64,000 nucleotides of DNA, from contig NZ_CAJXWY010000014.1 in the NCBI RefSeq assembly GCF_913062725.1, positions 1 to 64,000 on the forward strand, written 5' to 3'. Positions 55,588-63,880 of this stretch are shown piece by piece (the first letter of the stretch is position 1; every line of letters begins with the position of its first letter). Made by a program: the position numbers and the translations under genes. Origin of the DNA: an uncultured Thiohalocapsa sp. (GTDB taxonomy: Bacteria; Pseudomonadota; Gammaproteobacteria; Chromatiales; Chromatiaceae). The notes under the pieces are model-generated. The model worked only from the letters and a program-made list of their open reading frames with translations. It searched no databases and was not told where the DNA came from.

Positions 55588-57087
55588 TCATCCGGCGGCG
55601 GGCGCACTGCGGCCCACCATCTCGTTGGCCAGTTCCAGCGGCACCTGATGGAACAGGAAGAGCAGCACCGTCAGCGCCGCCGTTGTGGTAACGGCGATGA
55701 CGATGGGCAGGGGCGCTTCGCCGTGGTCGGCCGGATCATCGTCCGCCGGCCGGGCGAAGGCGCTGAAGACAATGGGTGCGAAATAGGCCGCGTTCAGCAG
55801 CGTGGACAAGACGATCACCGCGACGGCCAGCAGTTGCTCGGTCTGCAGTGCCCCCGCCAGGATGTACCACTTGGAGATGAATCCCGCCGCCGGCGGCACG
55901 CCGATCATGGACAGGGCGCCGATGGCGAAGGCCGTCATGGTCCAGGGCATGCGCCAGCCGATGCCGCGCAACTGTGAAACCTCGGTCTTGTGGCTGGCGG
56001 TGTAGATGGCGCCGGCGGCGAAGAACAGGGTGATCTTGCCGAAGGCGTGGGCGACGATGTGCAGCGCCGCGCCCACCACCGACAGCGGCGCCAGAATGGC
56101 GGCGCCGAGCACCACATACGAAAGCTGACTCACGGTGGAATAGGCCAGCCGCCGCTTGAGATTGTCCTGACGCAGCGCGATCACCGAGCCGACGATGATG
56201 GTGAAGGCGGCGATGTAGAGCAGCCATTGCGCCGCCGGCACCGCCTGCAGCGTGTCGATGCCGAAGGTGAAGACCATCACCTTGACGACGCTGAAGACGC
56301 CCGCCTTCACCACCGCCACCGCATGCAGCAGCGCGCTCACCGGCGTCGGCGCCACCATCGCCGCCGGCAGCCAGCGGTGGATGGGCATCAACGCCGCCTT
56401 GCCGATGCCGTACATGAACAGGAAGAACAGCAGCCCCACCGTCGCCGGCGGCAGGGCCGGGGCGATGTTGGCCAGCAGGCCACCCGGCATGAATTCGGTG
56501 CTGCCGGCGATGGCCTGGGTCCAGATCACCGCGGGCAACAGCAGCCCGATGGAGGTTGCGATGAGGAGACCGAGATACACCCGACCACCGGCGCGGGCCG
56601 CATCATTGCCCTTGTGCGTGACCAGCGGATAGGTCGACAGGGTCAGGATCTCGTAGAACAGGAACAGCGTGACCAGGTTCGCCGCGAAGGCCACACCCAT
56701 GGTGGCGAACAGGGCGACGGCGAAGAAAACGTAGAAGCGGGTCTGATGCCGCTCGGCGTTGCCGCGCATGTAGCCGATGGAGTACACCGAGTTGATCGGC
56801 CACAGCAGCGATGCGACCGCGGCGAACAGCATGCCCAGCGGCTCCACCCGAAAGGCGATGGCGATGCCGGGCAGGGGCTGCGCGAACACCCACTCCGGAC
56901 GGGCCCCGGCGAGCACCGCCGGCAGCAGGCCGAAGACGGTCAGCAACAGGAGGCCGGCCGTGACCAGGGTCACCCCCTCGCGCAGGTTCGCCCGGCGCCC
57001 GCTGGCCCAGATGCCCACGGCCCCCGCCAGCGGCAGCGCCAGGGCGAGCACGATGCGCGGGGCATCGCCCTCCATGCCCGGGATCAT
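55588..57087 (-). CDS. Mrp/NuoL-M-N-type ion-translocating subunit (second copy)
   Basis: The 499-residue membrane protein shows the antiporter core: LFLFYEILTLSTYPLVTHKG (helix 5 Glu), IGKAALMPIHRWLPAAMVAPTPVSALLHAVAVVKAGVF, RQDNLKRRLAYSTVSQLSYV and HAFGKITLFFAAGAI. The HAVAVVKAG and PTPVSALLHA segments are closer to NuoL/MrpA than to a plain MrpD. Given the lack of a full-length MrpA, it may supply the missing ND5-like function. The ATG overlaps the upstream gene's stop by four bases. Confidence 0.92.
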   Translation of the reverse strand: MIPGMEGDAPRIVLALALPLAGAVGIWASGRRANLREGVTLVTAGLLLLTVFGLLPAVLAGARPEWVFAQPLPGIAIAFRVEPLGMLFAAVASLLWPINSVYSIGYMRGNAERHQTRFYVFFAVALFATMGVAFAANLVTLFLFYEILTLSTYPLVTHKGNDAARAGGRVYLGLLIATSIGLLLPAVIWTQAIAGSTEFMPGGLLANIAPALPPATVGLLFFLFMYGIGKAALMPIHRWLPAAMVAPTPVSALLHAVAVVKAGVFSVVKVMVFTFGIDTLQAVPAAQWLLYIAAFTIIVGSVIALRQDNLKRRLAYSTVSQLSYVVLGAAILAPLSVVGAALHIVAHAFGKITLFFAAGAIYTASHKTEVSQLRGIGWRMPWTMTAFAIGALSMIGVPPAAGFISKWYILAGALQTEQLLAVAVIVLSTLLNAAYFAPIVFSAFARPADDDPADHGEAPLPIVIAVTTTAALTVLLFLFHQVPLELANEMVGRSAPAAG

Positions 57088-58583
57088 GGGGCACCCCCAC
57101 CAGCGCCGAGGCCAGCGCCGAGGCCGGCGGCGATGTCACCGGCGAGCCCCACCGTCAGGCCGGTGGCGATGCCAAAGTACAGGTTGGCCGCCACCAGCAG
57201 CCAGGTGGGCACCAGCAGCGCCAGCGGCGCCTCGCGCACCGGCGCCGCGTCCGCCGGGCGCACGCCGAAGTAGGCGGTCTCCACCACACGCCAGATGTAG
57301 ACCACCGCCACCAGCGAGGTCACCAGTACCAGCACCACCACGGGCCACCAGCCGTTCTCCAGTGCCGCCAGGATGAGGTACCACTTGGAAATGAAGCCGA
57401 CGGTGCCAGGGACGCCGATGAGGCTCAGTCCGCCGATGACGAAGGCGGCCATGGTCCAGGGCATGTCGCGGGCGATGCCCGCGATGTCCTGCAGCCGGCT
57501 GCCACCGAGGCGGTAGACCAGGGCGCCCACGGCCAGGAATAGCGCCCCCTTCATCAGCGCATGGTTGAACAGGTGCAGCAGCGCCGCCGTGAGCCCGGTG
57601 ACGCTCATGGCGCCGATACCGAGCAGCATGTAGCCGATCTGGGCCACGGAGGAGTACGCCAGCATGCGCTTGAGCCCATGCTGAAACACCGCCACCACGG
57701 AGCCGACAAACACGCCCGCCGCCGCCAGCGGCAGCACCAGCAACTGGACATGCATTTCCCCGAAGGTGAATGCCGGCCCGAAGACGTTGTAGATGAAACG
57801 GATCATCGCGTACAGCGCCACCTTGGTGGCAGTCGCGGCGAGAAAGGCCGTGACCACCGAGGGGGCAAAGGCGTAGGCGTTCGGCAACCATAGGTGCAGC
57901 GGGAACATGGCCAGCTTCAGCGCCAGGCCGACGACGATGAACGCGAAGGCGGTGTGCAGCGTATTGGAGCCCTCCATAGCGGCCATGCGCGCGGCCATGT
58001 CTGCCATGTTCAGCGTGCCCGTGAGCATGTACAACAGGCCAACGCCGATGATGTAGAAGGTGGCACCGATGGTGCCCATGATCAGATACTGATAAGCCGC
58101 GGTGAGCGCACGCCGATCCCGGCCCAGGCTGATCAGGGCATAGGTGGACAGGGATGAGATCTCCAGCAGCACGAACAGGTTGAAGGCGTCGCCGGTGATG
58201 ACGATGCCGAGCAGCCCCGCCAGGCACAGCAGCAACAGCGTGTAGAAGATGCCATGCAGCCGGGTCGGAAGCTCACGGCGGACGCTGCGCCAGGAATACG
58301 GCAGCACCACGGCGGCGATGGCCGCGACGATCAGCAGCACATAGGCGGCGAGCCGGTCCACCACATAGTCGATGCCCCAGGGTGGCGCCCAGTCGCCGAA
58401 GGCATAATGCAGCTCGCCGCCGGCGCGCACCTGCCACAACAGCGCGATGCTGATGGCCAGCACGAGCCAGCTCACCAGCGTCGCCGCCAGCCAGGCGGGG
58501 CGGCCGCGGCTCAGCAGCAGACACAGCGGTGCGCCCAGCAGCGGCAGCACCACCAGCAGGGCGGGCAGATTGTCGAAGATCAC
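57084..58583 (-). CDS. mnhD: Na+/H+ antiporter subunit D (MrpD/MnhD-like)
   Basis: The 499-residue protein matches MrpD/NuoN in pattern: NLFVLLEISSLSTYALISLG (helix 5 Glu), KLAMFPLHLWLPNAYAFAPSVVTAFLAATATKVALYAMIRF, KRMLAYSSVAQIGYMLLG and HLFNHALMKGALFLAVGAL. It follows the NuoK-like subunit directly: its GTG start overlaps the previous stop by four bases (58580-58583). This is the mnhC-mnhD order of Mrp operons. It should carry part of the Na+/H+ path in the inner membrane. Confidence 0.93.
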   Translation of the reverse strand: MIFDNLPALLVVLPLLGAPLCLLLSRGRPAWLAATLVSWLVLAISIALLWQVRAGGELHYAFGDWAPPWGIDYVVDRLAAYVLLIVAAIAAVVLPYSWRSVRRELPTRLHGIFYTLLLLCLAGLLGIVITGDAFNLFVLLEISSLSTYALISLGRDRRALTAAYQYLIMGTIGATFYIIGVGLLYMLTGTLNMADMAARMAAMEGSNTLHTAFAFIVVGLALKLAMFPLHLWLPNAYAFAPSVVTAFLAATATKVALYAMIRFIYNVFGPAFTFGEMHVQLLVLPLAAAGVFVGSVVAVFQHGLKRMLAYSSVAQIGYMLLGIGAMSVTGLTAALLHLFNHALMKGALFLAVGALVYRLGGSRLQDIAGIARDMPWTMAAFVIGGLSLIGVPGTVGFISKWYLILAALENGWWPVVVLVLVTSLVAVVYIWRVVETAYFGVRPADAAPVREAPLALLVPTWLLVAANLYFGIATGLTVGLAGDIAAGLGAGLGAGGGAP

Positions 58584-58933
58584 CAGTCGTCGTCCTGCGC
58601 GTGGATCTCGTCTTCCTCGACGGTTCCGTAGGCCTCCTTGATGCGCACCGCCAGTGCCAGACCGAGCGCGGTGGTGGCCACACCAACGACGATGGCGGTG
58701 AGGATCAGCACGTGGGGCAGCGGGTTGGAATAGACCACCTCACCGGCGACGACGATGGGTGCGGTGCCCCCGGCCACCTTGCCCATGGAGATGTAGAGCA
58801 GAAACACGGAGTTTTGAAAGATGTTCAGGCCCACGATCTTCTTGATCAGGTTACCGCGGGCGACCACCACGTAGAACCCGGTCATCATCAGGAAAAACAC
58901 GACGACGTAGTTGTACTGGCCGATCCAGTCCAC
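58580..58933 (-). CDS. mnhC: Na+/H+ antiporter subunit C (NuoK-like)
   Basis: The 117-residue protein has three membrane helices and the NuoK/MrpC pattern: FFLMMTGFYVVVARGNLIKKIVGLNIFQNSVFLLYISMG, then NPLPHVLILTAIVVGVATTALGLALAVRI. The conserved Glu of NuoK helix 3 is not obvious in the first part. The start is GTG 58933, one base after the mnhB stop. It is expected to sit at the core of the antiporter membrane complex. Confidence 0.93.
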   Translation of the reverse strand: MDWIGQYNYVVVFFLMMTGFYVVVARGNLIKKIVGLNIFQNSVFLLYISMGKVAGGTAPIVVAGEVVYSNPLPHVLILTAIVVGVATTALGLALAVRIKEAYGTVEEDEIHAQDDDW

Positions 58934-58934
58934 G

Positions 58935-59351
58935 TCAGGGCTCCCGGGTGATGAAGGCGAAGAAGATCACCAGCATGACCGAGGCCACGGTGACGCCGAC
59001 GCCCAGCTCGATGAGCAAGATGCCGGAGTGCTGGCCATGCACGGCATCGTGGGCCAGCACGTCGTAGTTCAGGAAGTGCCCGCCGAGGAGCATGGTCGTG
59101 ATGCCGACGCCGCCGTACAGCAGCACACCGAGGGCCGCCAGCGGTGTCAGTACCCGCGGCGGCATGATCCGCATGGCCGCCTGCGGTCCGTTGGTGAGGG
59201 CATAGAGGATGATGCCGGCGGCGAAGATGACGCCGGCCTGGAAGCCACCGCCGGGGCCGAAGTCGCCATGGAACTGGACATAGAGGGCGAGCAGCAGGAT
59301 GAGCGGGATCAGCAACCTGGCGATGACAGTCAGGACGATGTCGTTATTCAT
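58935..59351 (-). CDS. mnhB: Na+/H+ antiporter subunit B (MnhB domain)
   Basis: The 138-residue protein begins at ATG 59351 (MNNDIVLTVIARLLIPLILLLALYV) and contains the MnhB signature FHGDFGPGGGFQAGVIFAAGIILYAL. Four helices are expected. It lies between the DUF4040 gene and the subunit C gene, as in Mrp and Mbh-type operons. The open frame extends upstream but overlaps the previous gene and lacks the domain. Confidence 0.93.
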   Translation of the reverse strand: MNNDIVLTVIARLLIPLILLLALYVQFHGDFGPGGGFQAGVIFAAGIILYALTNGPQAAMRIMPPRVLTPLAALGVLLYGGVGITTMLLGGHFLNYDVLAHDAVHGQHSGILLIELGVGVTVASVMLVIFFAFITREP

Positions 59352-59364
59352 GCCGAGGCGGTCC

Positions 59365-60015
59365 TCAATCCTGGTCGTCGCCGTCGGTATCCCGGCGTCG
59401 CCGTCCGCCGATACCCAGCAGCGCCAGTACGCCGACGCCCGCCGTGAACACCACCGCCGTTTCCCCCAGGGTGTCGAAGCCGCGGTAGCTGGCGAGCACC
59501 GATGTGACCATGTTCGGCACCCCCACCTCGATGGGGGAATCCTCGATGTAGCGGGGGGCCACATGGAGATGTACCGGTGCCTGCGGATCGCCGAAGCGTG
59601 GCATGTCGCGGGTACCCCAGAGCAAGACGCCGCCGGTGATGGTTACCACCAACAGCGGCAGTATCGGGGAATGCCGCGGCGCCACCTGCCGATGGCCGGT
59701 GAGGCGCAGGGTGCCGAGCATCAGCATGGTGGCGATGCCGGCGCCCACGGCGGCCTCGGTGAAGGCCACATCCACCGCATCCAGTGCGATGAACACCCCG
59801 GCGGTGACCAGGCTGTAGATGCCCGAGAGCATGACCACGGCGAAGAGGCTCCGCAGGCGCACCACGGCCAGGGCGGTGACCACCAAGAAGGTCAGCAGCA
59901 CGATGTCGATCAGTTGGAGGATGACGGCTCTCCCGATGTGGCGGTGACGGGCTTGGCGCCGGTGTGGGTCGCCGCCCGCGCCAGGGCATGGCTGGCGACG
60001 GGGCTGGTGAGCCAC
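59365..60015 (-). CDS. DUF4040/MbhD-E-type antiporter subunit (equivalent of the MrpA C terminus)
   Basis: The product contains LIDIVLLTFLVVTALAVVRLRSLFAVV and DVAFTEAAVGAGIATMLML, typical of the DUF4040 (MbhD) domain. An MbhE-like part ends LGETAVVFTAGVGVLALL. In Mrp these parts form the C-terminal tail of MrpA; here they are a separate gene. The listed start is GTG 60015, the only standard start in frame that includes the first helix, but it adds about 33 non-family residues and overlaps mnhG by 106 bases. A GGGAGA motif at about 59929-59934 suggests real initiation near 59913-59925 at a rare codon. Confidence 0.85.
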   Translation of the reverse strand: MAHQPRRQPCPGAGGDPHRRQARHRHIGRAVILQLIDIVLLTFLVVTALAVVRLRSLFAVVMLSGIYSLVTAGVFIALDAVDVAFTEAAVGAGIATMLMLGTLRLTGHRQVAPRHSPILPLLVVTITGGVLLWGTRDMPRFGDPQAPVHLHVAPRYIEDSPIEVGVPNMVTSVLASYRGFDTLGETAVVFTAGVGVLALLGIGGRRRRDTDGDDQD

Positions 60016-60266
60016 AAAAACAGCAGGATGAAGGCCAGCTTGACGGTGACCAGCGTGAAGCCCGCCTGCAGCATCAGACCGGCCAGAATCATGCCGGCGC
60101 TCAGGGTGTCGGTGACGCCGGCGGCATGCACGCGGGTGTAGAAGTCGGGGAAGCGGATGACGCCGACGGCCCCCGAGATGCCAAGGAACACGCCGCCGAT
60201 CAGCAACGCCATGCTGAGCAGGTCGAGCAGCAGATCCGGAAACAGGGGTGGCAGCAGCAGGTCCAT
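59910..60266 (-). CDS. mnhG: Na+/H+ antiporter subunit G
   Basis: The 118-residue protein has three helices and the MnhG signature GGVFLGISGAVGVIRFPDFYTRVHAAGVTDTLSAGMILAG. It ends in a Ser/Pro-rich tail. The start is ATG 60266, overlapping the mnhF stop, and its end overlaps the DUF4040 gene region. It is part of the peripheral E-F-G block of the Mrp complex. Confidence 0.94.
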   Translation of the reverse strand: MDLLLPPLFPDLLLDLLSMALLIGGVFLGISGAVGVIRFPDFYTRVHAAGVTDTLSAGMILAGLMLQAGFTLVTVKLAFILLFLWLTSPVASHALARAATHTGAKPVTATSGEPSSSN

Positions 60267-60547
60267 CAGAACTCGTCCGGCCGCGGCTGCCGTTCGCTGT
60301 CGGCGAGACCTTCGACGAACTTGAGCACGGCGATCACGCCAATGAAATTGATCAGCGCATAGGTGATGGCGATGTCGAGGAAATCCGGCCGCCCCGTGAG
60401 GAAGCCGTAGACCGCGATCAGCAGCACCGTCTTGGTACCGAACATGTTCACCGCCAGGATGCGATCACAGATGGTCGGGCCGAGAAAGGCCCGCGCCAGC
60501 GCCAGCGCCATCACCACCAGGATGCCAATGGCGGTGGCGGCGAACAT
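60266..60547 (-). CDS. mnhF: Na+/H+ antiporter subunit F
   Basis: The 93-residue protein has three helices and the MnhF/MrpF pattern ALARAFLGPTICDRILAVNMFGTKTVLLIAVYGFL and DIAITYALINFIGVIAVLKFVE. ATG 60547 is the natural start. It touches both neighbours: it overlaps mnhE at its start and mnhG at its end, so translation of the block is coupled. Confidence 0.94.
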   Translation of the reverse strand: MFAATAIGILVVMALALARAFLGPTICDRILAVNMFGTKTVLLIAVYGFLTGRPDFLDIAITYALINFIGVIAVLKFVEGLADSERQPRPDEF

Positions 60548-61140
60548 CAGCCCTGAGCCTCCCCGTCGCGATGGCCAGCCGGGTGGCCGGCGCCACACTC
60601 GAGGGCGAGTACCCGGCGCTCCATCTCACCGCCGGCGAGGTCATCGAAGGCCTCCCGGCTCAGCGCATGCACCAGTACGTCGGCGTCGCTCACCTCGATG
60701 GCGACGGTGCCCGGCGTCAGCGTGATGGAGTTGGCATAGAGGGTCTTGCCCAGCCGGGTACGCTGGCTGGCAGGCAGGCGACCCGTGACAGGGCTGATGG
60801 GATGAGCCACCGGATCCCAGATGCGCCGGACCACGTCGATGTTGGCCTGCACGATGGCCACCAGCAGCCACCCCAGGTAGCGCGGCAGCCGCAACAGCAT
60901 GCCCGGCTCGAAACCGTCGCCCCCCGGGCGCTCCAAGCGCGTGCCGATCCACGCCACGAACGCCGACGAGATCAGCCCCAGGCCCAGCAGGAGCCCGTGA
61001 TCCCAGAGCCCGGACAGGAGCAGCCAAAAGCCGAACAGCACGGCGAAAAGCGAAAGAAAGTACAGCACTGCCGGCGGGGATGCGTGGTTGCGGAAGCGGT
61101 GAGCGGGGTTGAGGGTCAGCGATGGCGTACGATCGTGCAC
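60547..61140 (-). CDS. mnhE: Na+/H+ antiporter subunit E
   Basis: The 197-residue protein has N-terminal membrane helices, then the MnhE core LVAIVQANIDVVRRIWDP and the cytosolic part LYANSITLTPGTVAIEVSDADVLVHAL. It is the first gene of the antiporter operon, which needs its promoter in 61141-61481. The listed start is GTG 61140; a GTG at 61068 would start the protein directly before the first helix and is a fair alternative. Confidence 0.92.
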   Translation of the reverse strand: MHDRTPSLTLNPAHRFRNHASPPAVLYFLSLFAVLFGFWLLLSGLWDHGLLLGLGLISSAFVAWIGTRLERPGGDGFEPGMLLRLPRYLGWLLVAIVQANIDVVRRIWDPVAHPISPVTGRLPASQRTRLGKTLYANSITLTPGTVAIEVSDADVLVHALSREAFDDLAGGEMERRVLALECGAGHPAGHRDGEAQG

Positions 61141-61481
61141 GCCGGAGGGTCACGGCGTTTCGGCGCCAACGGCATGCCTTTAAGCTAGCGGGGCAGCGGA
61201 AGTCTGGTCAAGCCCTCAACGTGCAATGTATTGGCCCCTGCGACCTACAACGGCGGTGAGGGGAGGACAGCACCCCGAACCGGCGCCATAATGCGCGCCT
61301 CGTGGAGCAGCTCTTCGTTGCCACAGCCTACGCTTGCTTGCTCTGAGCCGGCGGCGTAACAGCCGCCATGGCTGCCCCGGTCCGGTGCCCGCCGGTGCGG
61401 CGGCCGCACCCGTGGGCGGGCTTGCCTCCGCCCCCACGGCTCATCGCCGACTCAACGACCACGTCAACGCGCCCTGATCCC
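61141..61481. other. Divergent intergenic region between the antiporter operon and the lipoprotein gene
   Basis: No gene is supported. The region must hold the promoter of the antiporter operon. One hairpin is visible, GGCGGC-GTAACA-GCCGCC (61350-61367), with extra outer pairing AGCC/GGCT. No clear -35/-10 pair was found by eye. Confidence 0.5.
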
Positions 61482-61883
61482 ATGCTGACTCGACTCATCG
61501 CCGCCGCCGGTCTCGCACTCATCGCCATCCTCCCCAGCGCCTGTCAAAGCCCGCGCGACGCCGCTCGAGCCGAGCCGCTCGCCGGCACCTGGATACTCAC
61601 CCAAGACGGCGCCGAGCAAGCCCGGCTCGTGATCGGCGCCGATGGCCGTTTCCACGTCGACCTGCTGCGTGAGTCCGGTATCGAGGCCGAGGGCGACGTG
61701 CAGATCGACGGCGACCGCGTCACTTTCATCAACACCCGCGGCACCGATCCCATCGCCTCGGATCCCGCACCCGGCACCTACACCTTCGTCATCGCCCACA
61801 ACCAAGTCCGCTTCGAGCGGGTTGCCGACAGCATCAGCCGCCGGGCGCGCTTGCTGTCCCGGCCCTGGTCGCGGGCGGACTGA
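61482..61883 (+). CDS. Small lipoprotein of unknown function
   Basis: The 133-residue product starts at ATG 61482 with a lipoprotein signal peptide: MLTRLIAAAGLALIAILPSAC, lipobox PSAC. The mature part (about 110 residues) reads like a small beta-barrel of the lipocalin or stress-lipoprotein kind: LAGTWILTQDGAEQARLVIGADGRFHV ... GDVQIDGDRVTFIN ... GTYTFVI. It is anchored to the inner or outer membrane. The carbamoyltransferase gene follows 62 bases downstream. Family not recognised. Confidence 0.8.
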   Translation: MLTRLIAAAGLALIAILPSACQSPRDAARAEPLAGTWILTQDGAEQARLVIGADGRFHVDLLRESGIEAEGDVQIDGDRVTFINTRGTDPIASDPAPGTYTFVIAHNQVRFERVADSISRRARLLSRPWSRAD

Positions 61884-61945
61884 GCCCGCGGCCCGCCCGC
61901 ACACATGTCGCCATCGACACCCGCAGTCTCCCACTTCGCAGACGC

Positions 61946-63799
61946 ATGCCGACGCATATCCTGGGCCTCTCGGCCTACTACCACGACAGCGCCGCCTGCC
62001 TGGTGCGCGACGGCGCCATCGTCGCCGCAGCGCAGCAGGAGCGCTTTTCGCGCAAGAAGCACGACGCCCGCTTTCCGGCGGACGCCGTGCTGTCGTGCTT
62101 GGACATCGCGGGCATCGGTCTCGGCGACATCGAGCACGTGGTGTTCTACGACAAGCCCCTGGTGAAGTTCGAGCGGCTCCTGGAGACCTACCTCGCCTAC
62201 GCGCCCCGCGGCCTGCCATCGTTCATCAAGGCCATGCCCGTGTGGCTGAAAGACAAGCTGTTCCTCAAGGACATGCTGCGGCAGGAACTGGCGGCGCTGC
62301 CGGGGGCGCCGGCCCGGGACGCGCTGCCTGAGCTCAAGTTCACCAGCCATCATCAAGCGCATGCGGCGTCGGCGTTCTTCCCGAGCCCCCATGCGCGCGC
62401 CGCGGTGCTGTGCATGGACGGTGTCGGTGAATGGGCCACCACCTCCGTGTGGCTCGGCGAGGGTAACCGGCTGGAGCCGCATTGGGAGATCCAGTTCCCC
62501 CATTCCCTGGGTCTGCTCTACTCCGCGTTCACGTACTACACGGGGTTCAAGGTCAACGCCGGCGAGTACAAGCTGATGGGGCTCGCGCCCTACGGCGAGC
62601 CGCGGTACCAGGACCTGATCCTCGAGCACCTGCTCGCAGTGAAGGACGACGGCACCTTCCGCATGGACATGCGCTATTTCAGCTATGCCAACGGGCTCAC
62701 CATGACCAGCCGCGCCTTCGATCGCCTCTTCGGCGGCCGGCGCCGCGAGCCGGAGTCGCCCATCACCCAGCGGGAGATGGATCTGGCGGCGTCCATCCAG
62801 GCGGTGACCGAAGACGTGGTGCTGCGACTGGCGCGCACCGTCCACCGCGAGCTCGACGTCGATCGGCTCTGCCTCGCCGGCGGCGTGGCCCTCAACTGTG
62901 TTGCCAACGGCCGGCTCGCGCGTGAGGGCCCCTTTACCGACATCTGGGTGCAACCGGCGGCCGGTGACGCCGGCGGCGCGCTGGGCGCGGCGCTGTCCGT
63001 CTGGCATGAGTATCTCGGGCAGCCGCGGGACGCCGTCGTGCCGGGCCGGGATCGCATGCGCGGCGCCTATCTCGGCCCGGCACACGACAATGCCGACATC
63101 GAGGCCTTCCTCACAGCCCGGGCCGCACCCTATCGCCGACTCGACGACGACGCGCTGCTGCCCGAGCTCGCCGCGCTGCTGGACGCGGGCCAGGTCATCG
63201 GCTGGTTCCAGGGGCGCATGGAATTCGGACCGCGGGCCCTCGGCGGGCGCTCCATACTCGGCGACCCGCGCAACCCGGGGATGCAGTCGGTGATGAACCT
63301 GAAGATCAAGTACCGCGAATCCTTCCGCCCCTTCGCGCCGGCCATTCTCGCCGAGCGCGTCTCGGAGTGGTTCGAGCACGCGGGCCCGAGCCCGTACATG
63401 CTGATGGTGGCGCCGGTGGCCGAGCGGCACCGGCTGCCCCCGGACGCCGCACAGCAGGACCTGCTCGGCCTCGACAAGCTCAAAGCACCCCGCTCCCGGG
63501 TGCCGGCCATTACCCATGTGGACGACTCGGCGCGGCTGCAAACCGTGCACAAGGACACCAATCCCCGGTTTCATCGGCTCATCGAGACCTTCGCGGCCCG
63601 CACCGGCTGCCCGATGTTGGTCAACACCTCGTTCAATGTCCGCGGCGAGCCCATCGTCGCAACGCCCGCCGACGCCTACCGCTGCTTCCTCGCCACGGAC
63701 ATGGACGCACTGGTGCTGGAGAACTGTCTGCTGCTCAAGGCCGAGCAACCGGCGTCGGCACGCGATCACAGCGCAGAAGAGGCATTCGAGCCGGACTGA
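61946..63799 (+). CDS. Carbamoyltransferase, NodU/CmcH family
   Basis: The 617-residue protein has the N-terminal Kae1/ASKHA-like domain (LGLSAYYHDSAACLVRDG, and the metal-binding His pair in SHHQAHAASAFF), GEYKLMGLAPYGEP and LCLAGGVALNCVANG. The C-terminal carbamoyltransferase domain includes GRMEFGPRALGGRSILGDPRNPGM and VNTSFNVRGEPIV. The family transfers carbamoyl from carbamoyl phosphate to hydroxyl groups on sugars, antibiotics or exported polysaccharides. No biosynthetic cluster is visible in the window, so the acceptor is unknown. Confidence 0.93.
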   Translation: MPTHILGLSAYYHDSAACLVRDGAIVAAAQQERFSRKKHDARFPADAVLSCLDIAGIGLGDIEHVVFYDKPLVKFERLLETYLAYAPRGLPSFIKAMPVWLKDKLFLKDMLRQELAALPGAPARDALPELKFTSHHQAHAASAFFPSPHARAAVLCMDGVGEWATTSVWLGEGNRLEPHWEIQFPHSLGLLYSAFTYYTGFKVNAGEYKLMGLAPYGEPRYQDLILEHLLAVKDDGTFRMDMRYFSYANGLTMTSRAFDRLFGGRRREPESPITQREMDLAASIQAVTEDVVLRLARTVHRELDVDRLCLAGGVALNCVANGRLAREGPFTDIWVQPAAGDAGGALGAALSVWHEYLGQPRDAVVPGRDRMRGAYLGPAHDNADIEAFLTARAAPYRRLDDDALLPELAALLDAGQVIGWFQGRMEFGPRALGGRSILGDPRNPGMQSVMNLKIKYRESFRPFAPAILAERVSEWFEHAGPSPYMLMVAPVAERHRLPPDAAQQDLLGLDKLKAPRSRVPAITHVDDSARLQTVHKDTNPRFHRLIETFAARTGCPMLVNTSFNVRGEPIVATPADAYRCFLATDMDALVLENCLLLKAEQPASARDHSAEEAFEPD

Positions 63800-63880
63800 G
63801 CCCCGCCAGCCAGACCCCGGTCCTTGATCCTCATGTTGGTCCATACTTGCCATAGTCGGGTAACCAGATGAGGTGGAGTG

